Source of the DNA: Candidatus Nanosynbacter sp. HMT-352
GTDB taxonomy: Bacteria; Patescibacteriota; Saccharimonadia; Saccharimonadales; Saccharimonadaceae
Assembly: GCF_022819365.1 (NCBI RefSeq)
Contig: NZ_CP089289.1
Span: 1 to 64,000, forward strand
Direction of reading: 5' to 3'
Length of the DNA stretch: 64,000 bases
This document shows, piece by piece, positions 42,693 through 51,713 of this stretch. Numbering within the stretch: position 1 is the stretch's first letter; each line of letters begins with the position of its first letter. The position numbers and the translations under genes were made by a program. The notes under the pieces are model-generated. The model was not told the origin of the DNA. It saw nothing but the letters and a program-made list of their open reading frames with translations, and did not search any database.

Positions 42693-44110
42693 TTCAACCG
42701 TTGTATCGTCACAAATGAATACCCCTGCTGCTTCAGTGAGCTGAGGATGCACGGCACGGCATTGACGGAAGTTTGGTGTATGTCGTGCATCAAGATGACG
42801 GCTCCAGGGCGAGCGCCAGCGACGGCACGTGAACAGACAATCTGGCTATTGCGATCAGCCCAATCCCGCGTGTCGACCGACCACAAGATTGATGACATAT
42901 TCCGCAGGCGAAGCTGTTCCAGGACAACGCCGTTGACCGCGCCGTAAGGTGGTCGTAAGATGCTCGGCTTGACACCAGTGGCTTGCCTGATGGCCTCGTT
43001 AGTACGGTCGATTTCGCCAGCAATTTGGTCAACTGATAGCTTAGGTAGTTCCGGATGTGACCACGAGTGATTGCCCAGTTGATGACCACGCGCCTGTATA
43101 CTACGTACGACGCTAGCTTGCCCAGAAACTTTGCTACCAATCAAGAAAAATGTCGCTTTCGCACCATACTGATCCAAGATGTCCAGTAGGTGCGCGGTGT
43201 ATGGACCTGGTCCATCATCAAACGTCAAGGCAATCACTTTATTGCCAGTGGTTGGTGCAGGTGTTGGCGCAGCGGGTGCTGGTGCTGGTTCTGGCTTTGG
43301 CTCGGGTGGCTTGGGAATATTGGCTAGTTTCCGAGCTGTTGGGTTTTGCAGATATTTAGAGACGGAGGAAATTGGCACGGTAATTGTCAATTCGCCGTAA
43401 GATGATGGTAGTAGCGACGCCTGACCGAGTGGCCAAGCCAATGAATTGCCGTTATTAGTGATGATGAAATTAGATAAAGCTTCTTTATTTATGATTTCGT
43501 TCAGGTCAATTTCTGGCTGCTGACGTTGTTTGATGGTCTGAGAAATGCTATTTTTGGCAGCGGATATGATTGCTTCGGCGGCTTCATCGGACTGTTCTGT
43601 AAAATCAGCCAAGCCGACAACTTCGCCAGATTTTTTGTCGAAAGTCCAAAATTGCGTCATTGATGCTGGATGTGCGCCGTTCATATCCTGCTTAATATTG
43701 ACGATAATCGACAGCGCTTCTGAAGTGTTGTGCATGACTTGATAGCTAATTGTTTCGGTCATTGGCTTATCAAAAACTGTCGCCAGTAAAACCGTATTTT
43801 GAAAATCGCGATCAATTTTATCAATCGACTCGCTAATTAAGCGATTAATTTTTTCATTTTCCGTGATCGGATATTCAATTGAAACTTTTTCCCGTTTGTT
43901 ATCTCTGGTGACAAATTTTGAGCGAATGCCAGAATATTTCGAGTCGGCAAAATAATACTTTTCGTCAGATGGCGCAGTCGTTTGTCGCGAGTGTGATTGA
44001 TTGAGGAAATATATCCCAAATAGCCCTGCCGAAAATAGCAATATCAAAAACGGTATGATAATAAATAGTTTTTTCGATTTTGGTTTTGCTTTTTTTCTCT
44101 GAATGCGCAT
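42689..44110 (-). CDS. Membrane-anchored polysaccharide deacetylase
   Basis: 473 residues. One N-terminal helix (about 16-33), a PdaC/RsiV-like extracellular domain (about 55-250; ISVNIKQDMNGAHP-type segment), a Pro/Ala linker, and a C-terminal NodB domain: ALTFDDGPGPYT (metal Asp and base), GNHSWSHPELPK (the two metal His) and RPPYGAVN. CE4 enzymes remove N-acetyl groups from peptidoglycan or other GlcNAc/MurNAc polymers, commonly giving lysozyme resistance. Motifs are complete. The -10 TATACT ends 6 nt before the ATG (leaderless). Confidence 0.9.
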   Translation of the reverse strand: MRIQRKKAKPKSKKLFIIIPFLILLFSAGLFGIYFLNQSHSRQTTAPSDEKYYFADSKYSGIRSKFVTRDNKREKVSIEYPITENEKINRLISESIDKIDRDFQNTVLLATVFDKPMTETISYQVMHNTSEALSIIVNIKQDMNGAHPASMTQFWTFDKKSGEVVGLADFTEQSDEAAEAIISAAKNSISQTIKQRQQPEIDLNEIINKEALSNFIITNNGNSLAWPLGQASLLPSSYGELTITVPISSVSKYLQNPTARKLANIPKPPEPKPEPAPAPAAPTPAPTTGNKVIALTFDDGPGPYTAHLLDILDQYGAKATFFLIGSKVSGQASVVRSIQARGHQLGNHSWSHPELPKLSVDQIAGEIDRTNEAIRQATGVKPSILRPPYGAVNGVVLEQLRLRNMSSILWSVDTRDWADRNSQIVCSRAVAGARPGAVILMHDIHQTSVNAVPCILSSLKQQGYSFVTIQRLN

Positions 44111-44116
44111 ATTATA

Positions 44117-44122
44117 AGTATA
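44117..44122 (-). promoter_or_regulatory. Leaderless -10 of the deacetylase gene
   Basis: TATACT on the minus strand; the next 6 nt (TATAAT) run into the ATG at 44110. TATAAT itself is too near to serve as the box for this start. Confidence 0.6.
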
Positions 44123-44205
44123 GCACTAGTATTTTGGTTTTGTTATTATTGATAATAAGTAGAGACTAGCTTGATCAAAAATTACAACAGAGAGGAATTT
44201 ACGGA

Positions 44206-44967
44206 GTGGAACTTGAGCCAATTATAAAAGTCGATAAACTCGTTAAGACTTATGATGGAAATAACGTGGTTGACGGCGTATCGTTTGAAGTTAAAAAGGG
44301 CGAGATATTTGGGATTCTTGGTCCTAACGGCGCGGGCAAAACAACAACATTGGAAATGCTGGAAGCGCTCAGACCAATTGATGGCGGCGTGGCTACAATT
44401 GATGGCATAGATGTCGCTAAGAAACCTAAGGATATTAAGAATATAATTGGTATTCAACTTCAGTCGACGGCTTTTTATGATAAGCTGACTTTGCGTGAAC
44501 AATTGAAAATGTTTGGTAGTTTATATGGTCGAACAGTTGATACTGAGGCGCTGCTCGCTAAGGTCCAATTGACGGAAAAGGCTAAGAATTACGTCGAGCA
44601 ACTTTCTGGTGGTCAAAAACAGCGTTTTGCGATTGCTTCGACATTGGTGAATAATCCAAAAGTGTTGTTTCTGGACGAGCCGACTACGGGGCTTGATCCG
44701 CAGGCGCGTAGAAATTTGTGGGATTTAATTAAGGAAATTCGCGACGAGGGAATTACGATTCTTTTGACGACGCATTATATGGACGAGGCGGAATTATTAT
44801 GTGACCGTCTGGCAATTATGGATAGCGGTAAGATTATCACAATTGATACGCCACACAATCTCATTCAGCAATTATTGGCGCGTGGTTTTAAGAAGGAACA
44901 AGTTGTCGAGCAAGCCAACTTAGAGGACGTGTTTATTGATTTAACAGGAAAGGCAATTCGGGATTAA
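44206..44967 (+). CDS. ABC-2 exporter ATP-binding protein
   Basis: 253 residues, GTG start with GAGAGGA 8 nt upstream. Walker A GPNGAGKTTTLEML, signature [13 protein letters not shown], Walker B VLFLDEPTTGLD, H-loop TTHYMDEAELLCD. DrrA/CcmA-like subfamily, typical of drug, lipid or polysaccharide exporters. It is 1 nt from its permease gene. Substrate unknown. Confidence 0.93.
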   Translation: MELEPIIKVDKLVKTYDGNNVVDGVSFEVKKGEIFGILGPNGAGKTTTLEMLEALRPIDGGVATIDGIDVAKKPKDIKNIIGIQLQSTAFYDKLTLREQLKMFGSLYGRTVDTEALLAKVQLTEKAKNYVEQLSGGQKQRFAIASTLVNNPKVLFLDEPTTGLDPQARRNLWDLIKEIRDEGITILLTTHYMDEAELLCDRLAIMDSGKIITIDTPHNLIQQLLARGFKKEQVVEQANLEDVFIDLTGKAIRD

Positions 44968-44968
44968 T

Positions 44969-46087
44969 ATGAAAAAATATTGGATTGGAATATTCGGGCA
45001 AGTTCGCGCTCAGCAAAAGCGTTTCGTCCGAGATAAAATGGCGCTATTTTTCACTTTCCTTTTTCCGCTGATTTTTCTATTAGTGTTCGGGTCGGTTTTT
45101 AGTAATGATTCGACCAGTTTTAATATTGCAATCGTTAATAATTCACAGACGGAATTTGCCAAAAGTTTTGTTAAAAATGCCAAAGAAAATTCGAAGGATT
45201 CGATTCTCAAAATTAAAGACGTTAAAGATATGAATGACGCACGCGAAAAAATGAAGCGGTCGGAGCTTAACGGTATTATTGAGCTTCCAAGCGATTTTGG
45301 CGCGATAAAAAATAACGGCAATCATCCTATTCCAACAGGCACTATGAATGTTATTTACTCCAAGGGTTCTGAGCAGACAGGCGGCGCGTTGGTGGCGGTG
45401 ATGAATCAAATTACCAATAGTATCAATAGTCAGATGGGCCAGCCTGAAGCTCCGCTTAAAGCTGTTGGTAAAGCGATTGGTGATGAGCAATTAAAATCGT
45501 TTGACTACATGTTTACGGGACTATTAACTTTCAGTTTGATGAGTATGGGTATTTTTGGTCTATCTAACCAAATACCGGCTGAGAAGAAACGTGGTCTATA
45601 TCGTCGGTTACGTGCGGCGCCATTTACTTCGGGCCAGCTAATCATCTCCACGGCAATTCATTATACGATGATTTCCTTACTCAGTTTGGTGATGATGGTT
45701 ATCGCTGGAACGTTGATATTCCACTTTAATATGCGAGGCGACTGGGCGTTATTTGTAATGATGTCTGTATTGTCTGCATTTATGACTGTGGGTGTGGGGT
45801 TATTAATTGCCGGATTGTCAGAGAACGAAGATCAGTCATCGTCATTAAGTAACTTAATCTCTTTCCCGATGATGTTTTTATCTGGTACGTTTTTCCCACT
45901 TCATCTATTTCCGGAATGGCTGCGAAGTGTCGCTCAGTTTATTCCTCTGACTCCAGTTACGGATGGATTCCGGTTAATTATGACCGAGCACGCAAGTTTT
46001 ATGGAAATATTGCCGCAATTCGGTATTATCGCGGCTTGGACTTTCGCTGTTTATTTCTTAGCCATTAAGCTATTTAGGTGGGAATAG
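44969..46087 (+). CDS. ABC-2 exporter permease
   Basis: 372 residues: one N-terminal helix (about 25-46), an extracellular domain of about 130 residues (SNDSTSFNIAIVNNSQ onward), then five helices (about 178-372), with the ABC-2 signature region MMFLSGTFFPLHLFPEWLR. DrrB/YhgE-like. It makes a full exporter as a dimer with the upstream ATPase. Confidence 0.9.
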   Translation: MKKYWIGIFGQVRAQQKRFVRDKMALFFTFLFPLIFLLVFGSVFSNDSTSFNIAIVNNSQTEFAKSFVKNAKENSKDSILKIKDVKDMNDAREKMKRSELNGIIELPSDFGAIKNNGNHPIPTGTMNVIYSKGSEQTGGALVAVMNQITNSINSQMGQPEAPLKAVGKAIGDEQLKSFDYMFTGLLTFSLMSMGIFGLSNQIPAEKKRGLYRRLRAAPFTSGQLIISTAIHYTMISLLSLVMMVIAGTLIFHFNMRGDWALFVMMSVLSAFMTVGVGLLIAGLSENEDQSSSLSNLISFPMMFLSGTFFPLHLFPEWLRSVAQFIPLTPVTDGFRLIMTEHASFMEILPQFGIIAAWTFAVYFLAIKLFRWE

Positions 46088-46138
46088 CTATTCAATAATA
46101 GCGAAACAAATAGAAAAACGTTACGCTTATCATAAGCG
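46087..46138. other. Short palindromes between convergent genes
   Basis: GCTATT-CAAT-AATAGC (46087-46102) and the 15-bp CGCTTAT-C-ATAAGCG (46124-46138) in the spacer before the stop of the DsbA-like gene at 46196. They may be weak terminators; neither has a clear T-tract. Nothing else is seen in the spacer. Confidence 0.35.
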
Positions 46139-46195
46139 GGTGCTTGATATTTTTGACAATGGAAACGGTACAGTTCTATGCGGCAAATCAAATAA

Positions 46196-46912
46196 TTATT
46201 CGACACCGCCAGCCTTAAGAATACTTCTTAATCCGTTTTCTCCGCCGACGAATCCGCTGGTTTGATAGTCGTTAATAACCATATATGGCAATCCATTCAC
46301 GCCAAGCGACAGGGCTTTTTGTGTGTTGCTATCAATTTCTTTTTGGTGTGGCTTTTTGGTCATACAGTCAGAAAATTGCGATTCATTCATGCCGACGTTT
46401 TTGGCGGAAGTCAGGAAATATTCCAGTGGAAGAGCAGGGATTTTTTTCGGCACAGCAACGTTTTTTACACCAATTCCTTTATCGAAATAATCGCTTTTAA
46501 TGCGCGGGACGATATCGTGGGTGTACTGCCAATATTTATCTTGATCAGCAGCACAAAACGCAGCGTGAGCACCGGTTTCGGTATTGTTGGTCATCTCCTT
46601 TAATAGCGTTACCACACGGTGCTCATAACGAACCTTTCCGGATTTAATATAGTCATTTTTGAAGAACTCTGTGCTGGTTGCGGCTTCAACCTCGGCACAA
46701 AATGAACAAAAATAGTCAGTATAATCAATGAATACGTTTTTCGCGTCAGCGGATCCTTGTGACATTTTTTCATTCCACGGTTTATTATCGCCAATGTGAC
46801 GATTCGGCGGGCGATTGACAATTCCATAGATAAACAAAGCTACGATTCCCACGATTACAATTACCGAAAGAACCCAAATAAGCGCTATGCCTGATGATTT
46901 TTGTCGATTCAT
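46196..46912 (-). CDS. DsbA-family thiol-disulfide oxidoreductase
   Basis: 238 residues: N-terminal helix (about 9-29) as signal anchor, then a thioredoxin-like fold with DYFCSFCAEVEAATS (CxxC active site) and the cis-Pro loop GVNGLPYMVIND. It should form or isomerise disulfides in proteins outside the membrane, perhaps the Cys-containing surface proteins here. It overlaps the upstream membrane protein gene by 4 nt, pointing to a functional pair. Confidence 0.88.
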   Translation of the reverse strand: MNRQKSSGIALIWVLSVIVIVGIVALFIYGIVNRPPNRHIGDNKPWNEKMSQGSADAKNVFIDYTDYFCSFCAEVEAATSTEFFKNDYIKSGKVRYEHRVVTLLKEMTNNTETGAHAAFCAADQDKYWQYTHDIVPRIKSDYFDKGIGVKNVAVPKKIPALPLEYFLTSAKNVGMNESQFSDCMTKKPHQKEIDSNTQKALSLGVNGLPYMVINDYQTSGFVGGENGLRSILKAGGVE

Positions 46913-47511
46913 ATTTTCTCCTGTTTAGATAATTCTGTGTACATAAAAATAATTTGACCTGATTTATATAGCGAGAATAAACTGAGCAGCAAAGCCAACA
47001 AAAGGACTATTGTGCTGGCGATATTTGCGGCGGTAGCGGCAGCAGCTCCCGAGAAAAATAGGGTTACAATTGGTAAGATTAGTGACGTTCCGCAGGGAAC
47101 GCAGCCGAGTCCAATTGTTGCGGCAATTGATGCAATTCCGCTTAATCCGACTTGTCGAGATACAGTTTTTTCATTGTCGCGATTATTCTTTGCTGTAAAA
47201 ATTACAGCGGCGATCGATACACCTTGAAGAATTGATACTACCATAAGTAGCGCGCCATTTGGTGAAGTGAAACTTTGTTTGAAGATGTCTATAATCATCG
47301 AACCGAGCAGCGCGATTTTATCGATGATTGGTAAGCGCGACATCATCAGCGGTCCGTAAAAATTGGCGTTGATTGCGAAATAAATTACTATAGCGAAGGC
47401 GATGGTCGCGACAATTGTTAGCAAGAAATATTTCGGTAAAGCAAGCATTCTGCAAATTCCTAAAAACGCTGATTTGATGGTTAGTCTGTAGTGCTTATCG
47501 TTGTAATTCAT
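46909..47511 (-). CDS. Membrane protein with intramembrane CxxC, candidate DsbA partner
   Basis: 200 residues with about five helices. One helix start has GLGCVPCGTSLILPIVTLFF, a CxxC next to the membrane, recalling the redox helices of CcdA/DsbD or VKOR-type partners, although overall similarity to those families is not evident. The 4-nt overlap with the DsbA-like gene downstream supports an electron-transfer partnership, by which it would reoxidise or reduce DsbA. No clear leaderless promoter; a TATAAC-like box lies 12 nt before the ATG. Confidence 0.7.
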   Translation of the reverse strand: MNYNDKHYRLTIKSAFLGICRMLALPKYFLLTIVATIAFAIVIYFAINANFYGPLMMSRLPIIDKIALLGSMIIDIFKQSFTSPNGALLMVVSILQGVSIAAVIFTAKNNRDNEKTVSRQVGLSGIASIAATIGLGCVPCGTSLILPIVTLFFSGAAAATAANIASTIVLLLALLLSLFSLYKSGQIIFMYTELSKQEKI

Positions 47512-47547
47512 TGTGGTAGTTGTGTTATAAAGTTTGCTGGTGTGTTA

Positions 47548-48393
47548 TTACGATCTTTTTTTTAGTTCGTAAATAACCTTTGTTGGCCATGGAATACTAT
47601 CGATTTTGAAGTATTTTTGTAAATGTGGCAAATAGGTTTCATCGAATTCATTCTGCGACTGTATTATTTTGTAACCGCGTGGCGCGCAAATCCATTTGTG
47701 AATAAGGTGGTTCATGATAACGTACGATTCTTTTGATTCGCGTTCAAGTGAATCTAGCCCCCAAACCGCGTGAAACATGATTTCGTAAATAGTTTGACTA
47801 TTTGCCTTGTAGAGGTACGGAGTGATAGGATTATCATTGTCGTCGCAAACGATAGTAGGCATGCTAATCACTGAATTTTTAACAAGCGCTTCGATCCATG
47901 TGCAAACTTCATCGTTGACATCTTCGGATGCTACTTCGATAGACGCGACTAGGCTTGACGTCTCACCGGGACCCCAATCGCGGATGATAATGGTGCCGTC
48001 AGGCTTGAGTGCTTTATCTAGCATTGCGAACGTTTTAGTGCGCTCGGGTCGAGATAGATAGCTCATCAATTCGTGAAATACACTCGACATATAGATGATG
48101 TCGAACTCATCTTTGGTGTTTTCAAGTTGTTCTTTAGTAACAAAATCAATGTTATTTTCTTGAAGCTGAGATTGAACAATTTGTGAAACATCATAGGCTA
48201 CGTAGTGAGTTTCTGTTTGCGTCACTTGTTTGATGAATTCTGGCGAGAAACCAGAACCGAAATCAAGCAATTTAACGTTTTTACCAAGATGTTTTGCGAT
48301 AGCTCCGAATTTGGATGACGCTGTCTGATTCATCCGCTCTTGATAGGTTTTGTTGGTATGATTTTCCAAGTACTCGTTGCGAATTTGATCCAT
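47548..48393 (-). CDS. Class I SAM-dependent methyltransferase
   Basis: 281 residues. The SAM loop is VKLLDFGSGFSPEFI, with YVAYDVS (acidic ribose-binding residue region), IIYMSSVFHELMSYL and IIIRDWGPGE. Substrate unknown. I place the start at ATG 48393 rather than 48444: TATAAT (48400-48405) ends exactly 6 nt before it, matching the leaderless pattern, and the extra upstream residues would overlap clpB. The promoter overlaps the clpB stop codon. Confidence 0.83.
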   Translation of the reverse strand: MDQIRNEYLENHTNKTYQERMNQTASSKFGAIAKHLGKNVKLLDFGSGFSPEFIKQVTQTETHYVAYDVSQIVQSQLQENNIDFVTKEQLENTKDEFDIIYMSSVFHELMSYLSRPERTKTFAMLDKALKPDGTIIIRDWGPGETSSLVASIEVASEDVNDEVCTWIEALVKNSVISMPTIVCDDNDNPITPYLYKANSQTIYEIMFHAVWGLDSLERESKESYVIMNHLIHKWICAPRGYKIIQSQNEFDETYLPHLQKYFKIDSIPWPTKVIYELKKRS

Positions 48394-48399
48394 GCGTCT

Positions 48400-48405
48400 A
48401 TTATA
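48400..48405 (-). promoter_or_regulatory. Leaderless -10 of the methyltransferase gene
   Basis: TATAAT on the minus strand overlapping the clpB stop codon (48401-48403); ends 6 nt before the ATG at 48393. Confidence 0.65.
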
Positions 48406-50548
48406 CGATATTCGTAAAGGCAATTCGATCATCCGCGACAGCAACTTTTACTGTATCTCCGTCGTGAATTCGCCCGTCGATCAGTTCGAGCGCCAAAGGA
48501 TCAAGCACGCGTTTTTGAATCAAACGCTTAAGCGGTCGAGCGCCGAAACTTGGGTCGTAGCCGTATCGCGCCAACATATCACGAACGCTATTGTCAAAAT
48601 TCAGCGTTATGTCGCGACTATCTTTAACTTGGCGAACAACTTTTTCTAATTGCACGTCAACAATTGCACGCATCGATTCAGGGTGAATGCGATCAAAAAT
48701 CACGATGTCGTCAATTCGGTTTAAGAATTCTGGACGGAAATGACCACGAAGCGTTTCTAAAATTTGATTGTCGAGAGAACTAATGTCATCACCTGTGTAG
48801 TCCATAATCATTTGCGATCCGACGTTGCTGGTCATGATGATAATGGTGTTGCTAAAGTCAATCGTTCGTCCTTGTCCGTCCGTCAATCGACCGTCGTCTA
48901 AAACTTGCAACAGTACGTTAAACACGTCGGGGTGTGCTTTTTCGATTTCGTCAAACAAAACCACGCTATACGGACGTCGTCTAACGGCTTCCGTCAATTG
49001 ACCGCCCTGATCATAGCCGACATATCCTGGAGGCGAACCGATCAATCTGGCTACGGCGTGGCGTTCCATATATTCGCTCATGTCAATTCGAATCATGGCG
49101 TGCTCGTCGTCGAATAATTCACGACATAAACTGCGCGCGACTTCTGTTTTTCCCACGCCAGTAGGGCCGAGGAATAGGAATGAGCCAATCGGTCGATTGA
49201 TATCGCCGAGTCCAGCGCGTGACCTACGGATGGCGCTTGCTACAGCTGTCACAGCGCGATCTTGTCCGATGACTTGGCGGCTAATTGATTCTTCCAATTT
49301 GGTCAATTTGCTAGATTCACTTTCCATCAATCGCTCCACCGGAATTCCGGTCCAGCGCGCCACCACGCCGGCGATATCGTCAGGCGTAACTTCTTCGCGG
49401 AGTAATCGGTCGTGAGTTGGAATTGCTGCTAGCTCCTCGCGGGCGCTTGCTAATTTTTTCTCCAGCTCCGGCAAATCGCCATACTTAATGCGGCTGGCGG
49501 TGGCTAAGTCCGCGTCGCGTTCAGCAATTTCTAATTGTGAGCGCAGATTGTCCATTTTTTCGGTAGTCGTGTTGACGGTTTGCAAAATGTCTTTTTCGTG
49601 TTGCCATTTTTTATCAATCACTTCGGCTTTTGCACGAATCTCGGCAATTTGCTCCTTAATTTCATCTTTGCGAATATTGGCGTGGTCGGATTTGTCCTTT
49701 TTCAGCGCCGCTTCCTCAATTTCCAATTGCAAGCGTCTATTGTTCAATCGATCCAGTGCAATTGGCACGCTTTCCAATTGCATTTTAAGTGAGCTGGTTG
49801 CTTCGTCAAGCAAGTCGACTGCTTTGTCTGGCAAGAATCGGTCGGGCAAATATCTGGTGGATAATCTGGCGGCTGCCACGATTGCGTCATCAGCGATTTT
49901 TACTCCGTGGTGAATTTCGTATTTTTCCTTCAATCCGCGCAAAATGGCGACAGTGTCGTCAAAGCTTGGTTCGCCAACGTAAACTGGTTGAAACCTTCGT
50001 TCTAAGGCTGCATCTTTTTCGACATATTGGCGATATTCAGCGAGCGTCGTCGCGCCAATCATATGTAATTTTCCGCGAGCCAGCGCTGGCTTTAACATAT
50101 TGCCCGCGTCCATACTGCCTTCACTTTTTCCAGCGCCAACCATGGTGTGAATTTCATCGACAAAAAGAATAATCTCGCCGGCCGCATCTTCTACCTCTTT
50201 CAGAACGGCTTTCAATCGATCCTCAAATTGTCCGCGGAAACTGGCGCCCGCCAGAAGACTGGAAATTTCCAGGGAAATTAGTCGCTTGTCCTTCAGTGAA
50301 GCGGGAACGTTACCTTTGACGATTCGCTGCGCCAACGCCTCAACAATCGCGGTTTTACCAACTCCCGGTTCACCGATGAGGACGGGATTGTTTTTAGTGC
50401 GGCGACTTAGGATCTGCATAGTGCGTCGAATTTCTTCATCTCGACCGATCACTGGATCGAGTTTACCTTCTCGCGCCAACGCCGTTATATCTGTACCAAA
50501 TTTTTCGAGCGGCTTAGTTGTTTCCTCTTGATTCATGTTTGGTGGCAT
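48401..50548 (-). CDS. clpB: ClpB disaggregase lacking the N-terminal domain
   Basis: Hsp100 chaperone that pulls apart protein aggregates with DnaK. 715 residues, against about 860 for full ClpB: the N-domain is missing and the protein starts right at NBD1 ([27 protein letters not shown]). Walker A1 GEPGVGKT, Walker B1 [10 protein letters not shown], a coiled M-domain (about 270-390, which marks ClpB rather than ClpA/X), Walker A2 [17 protein letters not shown] pore loop, C-terminal D2 small domain. AAGGAGG precedes ATG 50548. In E. coli a short form arises by internal initiation; here it seems genomically fixed. Controlled by a CIRCE element. Confidence 0.95.
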   Translation of the reverse strand: MPPNMNQEETTKPLEKFGTDITALAREGKLDPVIGRDEEIRRTMQILSRRTKNNPVLIGEPGVGKTAIVEALAQRIVKGNVPASLKDKRLISLEISSLLAGASFRGQFEDRLKAVLKEVEDAAGEIILFVDEIHTMVGAGKSEGSMDAGNMLKPALARGKLHMIGATTLAEYRQYVEKDAALERRFQPVYVGEPSFDDTVAILRGLKEKYEIHHGVKIADDAIVAAARLSTRYLPDRFLPDKAVDLLDEATSSLKMQLESVPIALDRLNNRRLQLEIEEAALKKDKSDHANIRKDEIKEQIAEIRAKAEVIDKKWQHEKDILQTVNTTTEKMDNLRSQLEIAERDADLATASRIKYGDLPELEKKLASAREELAAIPTHDRLLREEVTPDDIAGVVARWTGIPVERLMESESSKLTKLEESISRQVIGQDRAVTAVASAIRRSRAGLGDINRPIGSFLFLGPTGVGKTEVARSLCRELFDDEHAMIRIDMSEYMERHAVARLIGSPPGYVGYDQGGQLTEAVRRRPYSVVLFDEIEKAHPDVFNVLLQVLDDGRLTDGQGRTIDFSNTIIIMTSNVGSQMIMDYTGDDISSLDNQILETLRGHFRPEFLNRIDDIVIFDRIHPESMRAIVDVQLEKVVRQVKDSRDITLNFDNSVRDMLARYGYDPSFGARPLKRLIQKRVLDPLALELIDGRIHDGDTVKVAVADDRIAFTNIV

Positions 50549-50611
50549 AAAATCCTCCTTTTTGGTTTTTTAGGTCTAATTTGTTACGCCCCAGCAAAAG
50601 ACAGAATGGTG

Positions 50612-50664
50612 AAATTTGATATAGCTATCATAGCAAATTAGCACTCTCAGTGCAAGAGTGCTAA
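50612..50664 (-). promoter_or_regulatory. clpB promoter with perfect CIRCE (HrcA operator)
   Basis: TTAGCACTC - N9 - GAGTGCTAA at 50638-50664 is a perfect CIRCE. On the minus strand TTGCAC inside the CIRCE spacer is the -35, followed after 17 nt by TATGAT as -10. HrcA binding would therefore cover the promoter. This predicts heat-shock control of clpB by HrcA. Confidence 0.92.
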
Positions 50665-50687
50665 TAAAATAAGTAGCCATTTTGTGA

Positions 50688-50693
50688 TATGTT
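50688..50693 (+). promoter_or_regulatory. Leaderless extended -10 of galE
   Basis: TG-A-TATGTT; box ends 6 nt before the ATG at 50700. The CIRCE lies 24-50 bp upstream and might also influence this promoter. Confidence 0.55.
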
Positions 50694-50699
50694 AAATGT

Positions 50700-51713
50700 A
50701 TGAATATTCTTGTCACTGGTGGCGCTGGATATATCGGCAGTCACACTATCATCGAACTATTATCATCAAATCATAACGTAGTGGTGGTCGATAATTTATC
50801 AAATTCATCCGTCGAGAGTCTGGGGCGAGTTGAAGAAATCATCGGTCAATCAATACCGTTTCATGAATTTGATTTATGCGATCATCAGCGACTATCAGAA
50901 TTGTTTAAGACTGAGAAAATTGATGCTGTAATTCACTTTGCTGGGTTGAAGGCGGTTGGTGAATCGGTTGAAAAGGCGCTTCTTTACTATAAAAACAACC
51001 TTGAAAGCACGTTGGTTTTGCTTGATGTGATGCAAGAATTTGGTGTGAAGAAACTGGTGTTTTCTAGTTCGGCAACAGTTTACGGCGATCCAGCTAAATT
51101 ACCAATTACCGAAGATATGCCGTTGTCTGCCACAAATCCATACGGTCAGACAAAGTTGATGATTGAGCAAATGCTCCGCGACATTTCTGCAACGAATCAA
51201 GATTGGCAATTTACGTCTCTCCGCTATTTTAATCCAGTTGGCGCGCATCCGAGTGGCCGCATCGGGGAAGATCCTTCCGGAATTCCAAATAATCTTCTGC
51301 CGTTTGTGTCGCAAGTTGCTGTTGGTAAGCGAGAGCATTTGAGCGTTTTTGGCGATGATTATGACACTCCAGATGGAACTGGTGTGCGCGATTATATTCA
51401 CGTGGTTGATTTGGCAAAGGCTCACGTGGCAGCTCTGGAGAATTTAGGCCGACCGAACGAATATAAAGTCTATAATATCGGCACCGGTCGTGGCACTTCA
51501 GTCTTGGAATTAGTGAAGGCGTTTGAGAAGGCGTCTGGTCGCGATGTTCCATATCAAGTTACGCCACGTCGAGCGGGTGACATCGCGGCGTGCTATGCGG
51601 ACCCGGGGTTGGCAGAAAAAGAATTAGGTTGGCGAGCAGAATTGACGATTGAAGATGCTTGCCGCGACGCTTGGAATTGGCAGAGCAATAATCCGAATGG
51701 CTACAATGGCTAA
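50700..51713 (+). CDS. galE: UDP-glucose 4-epimerase
   Basis: 337 residues, extended SDR. VTGGAGYIGSHTIIELL (NAD loop), HFAGLKAVGES, SSSATVYGDP (catalytic Ser), NPYGQTKLMIEQ (catalytic Tyr/Lys), RYFNPVGAHPSG and RDYIHVVDLAKAH. It interconverts UDP-glucose and UDP-galactose (or GlcNAc forms), giving precursors for the surface glycans. Its stop shares bases with the stop of the convergent sulfatase-family gene. Confidence 0.94.
   Translation: MNILVTGGAGYIGSHTIIELLSSNHNVVVVDNLSNSSVESLGRVEEIIGQSIPFHEFDLCDHQRLSELFKTEKIDAVIHFAGLKAVGESVEKALLYYKNNLESTLVLLDVMQEFGVKKLVFSSSATVYGDPAKLPITEDMPLSATNPYGQTKLMIEQMLRDISATNQDWQFTSLRYFNPVGAHPSGRIGEDPSGIPNNLLPFVSQVAVGKREHLSVFGDDYDTPDGTGVRDYIHVVDLAKAHVAALENLGRPNEYKVYNIGTGRGTSVLELVKAFEKASGRDVPYQVTPRRAGDIAACYADPGLAEKELGWRAELTIEDACRDAWNWQSNNPNGYNG

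Noticed and set aside
49488..49913. 141-residue plus-strand frame inside clpB
   Set aside because: Shadow of the conserved ClpB M-domain; Ser/Ala-rich product typical of antisense frames.
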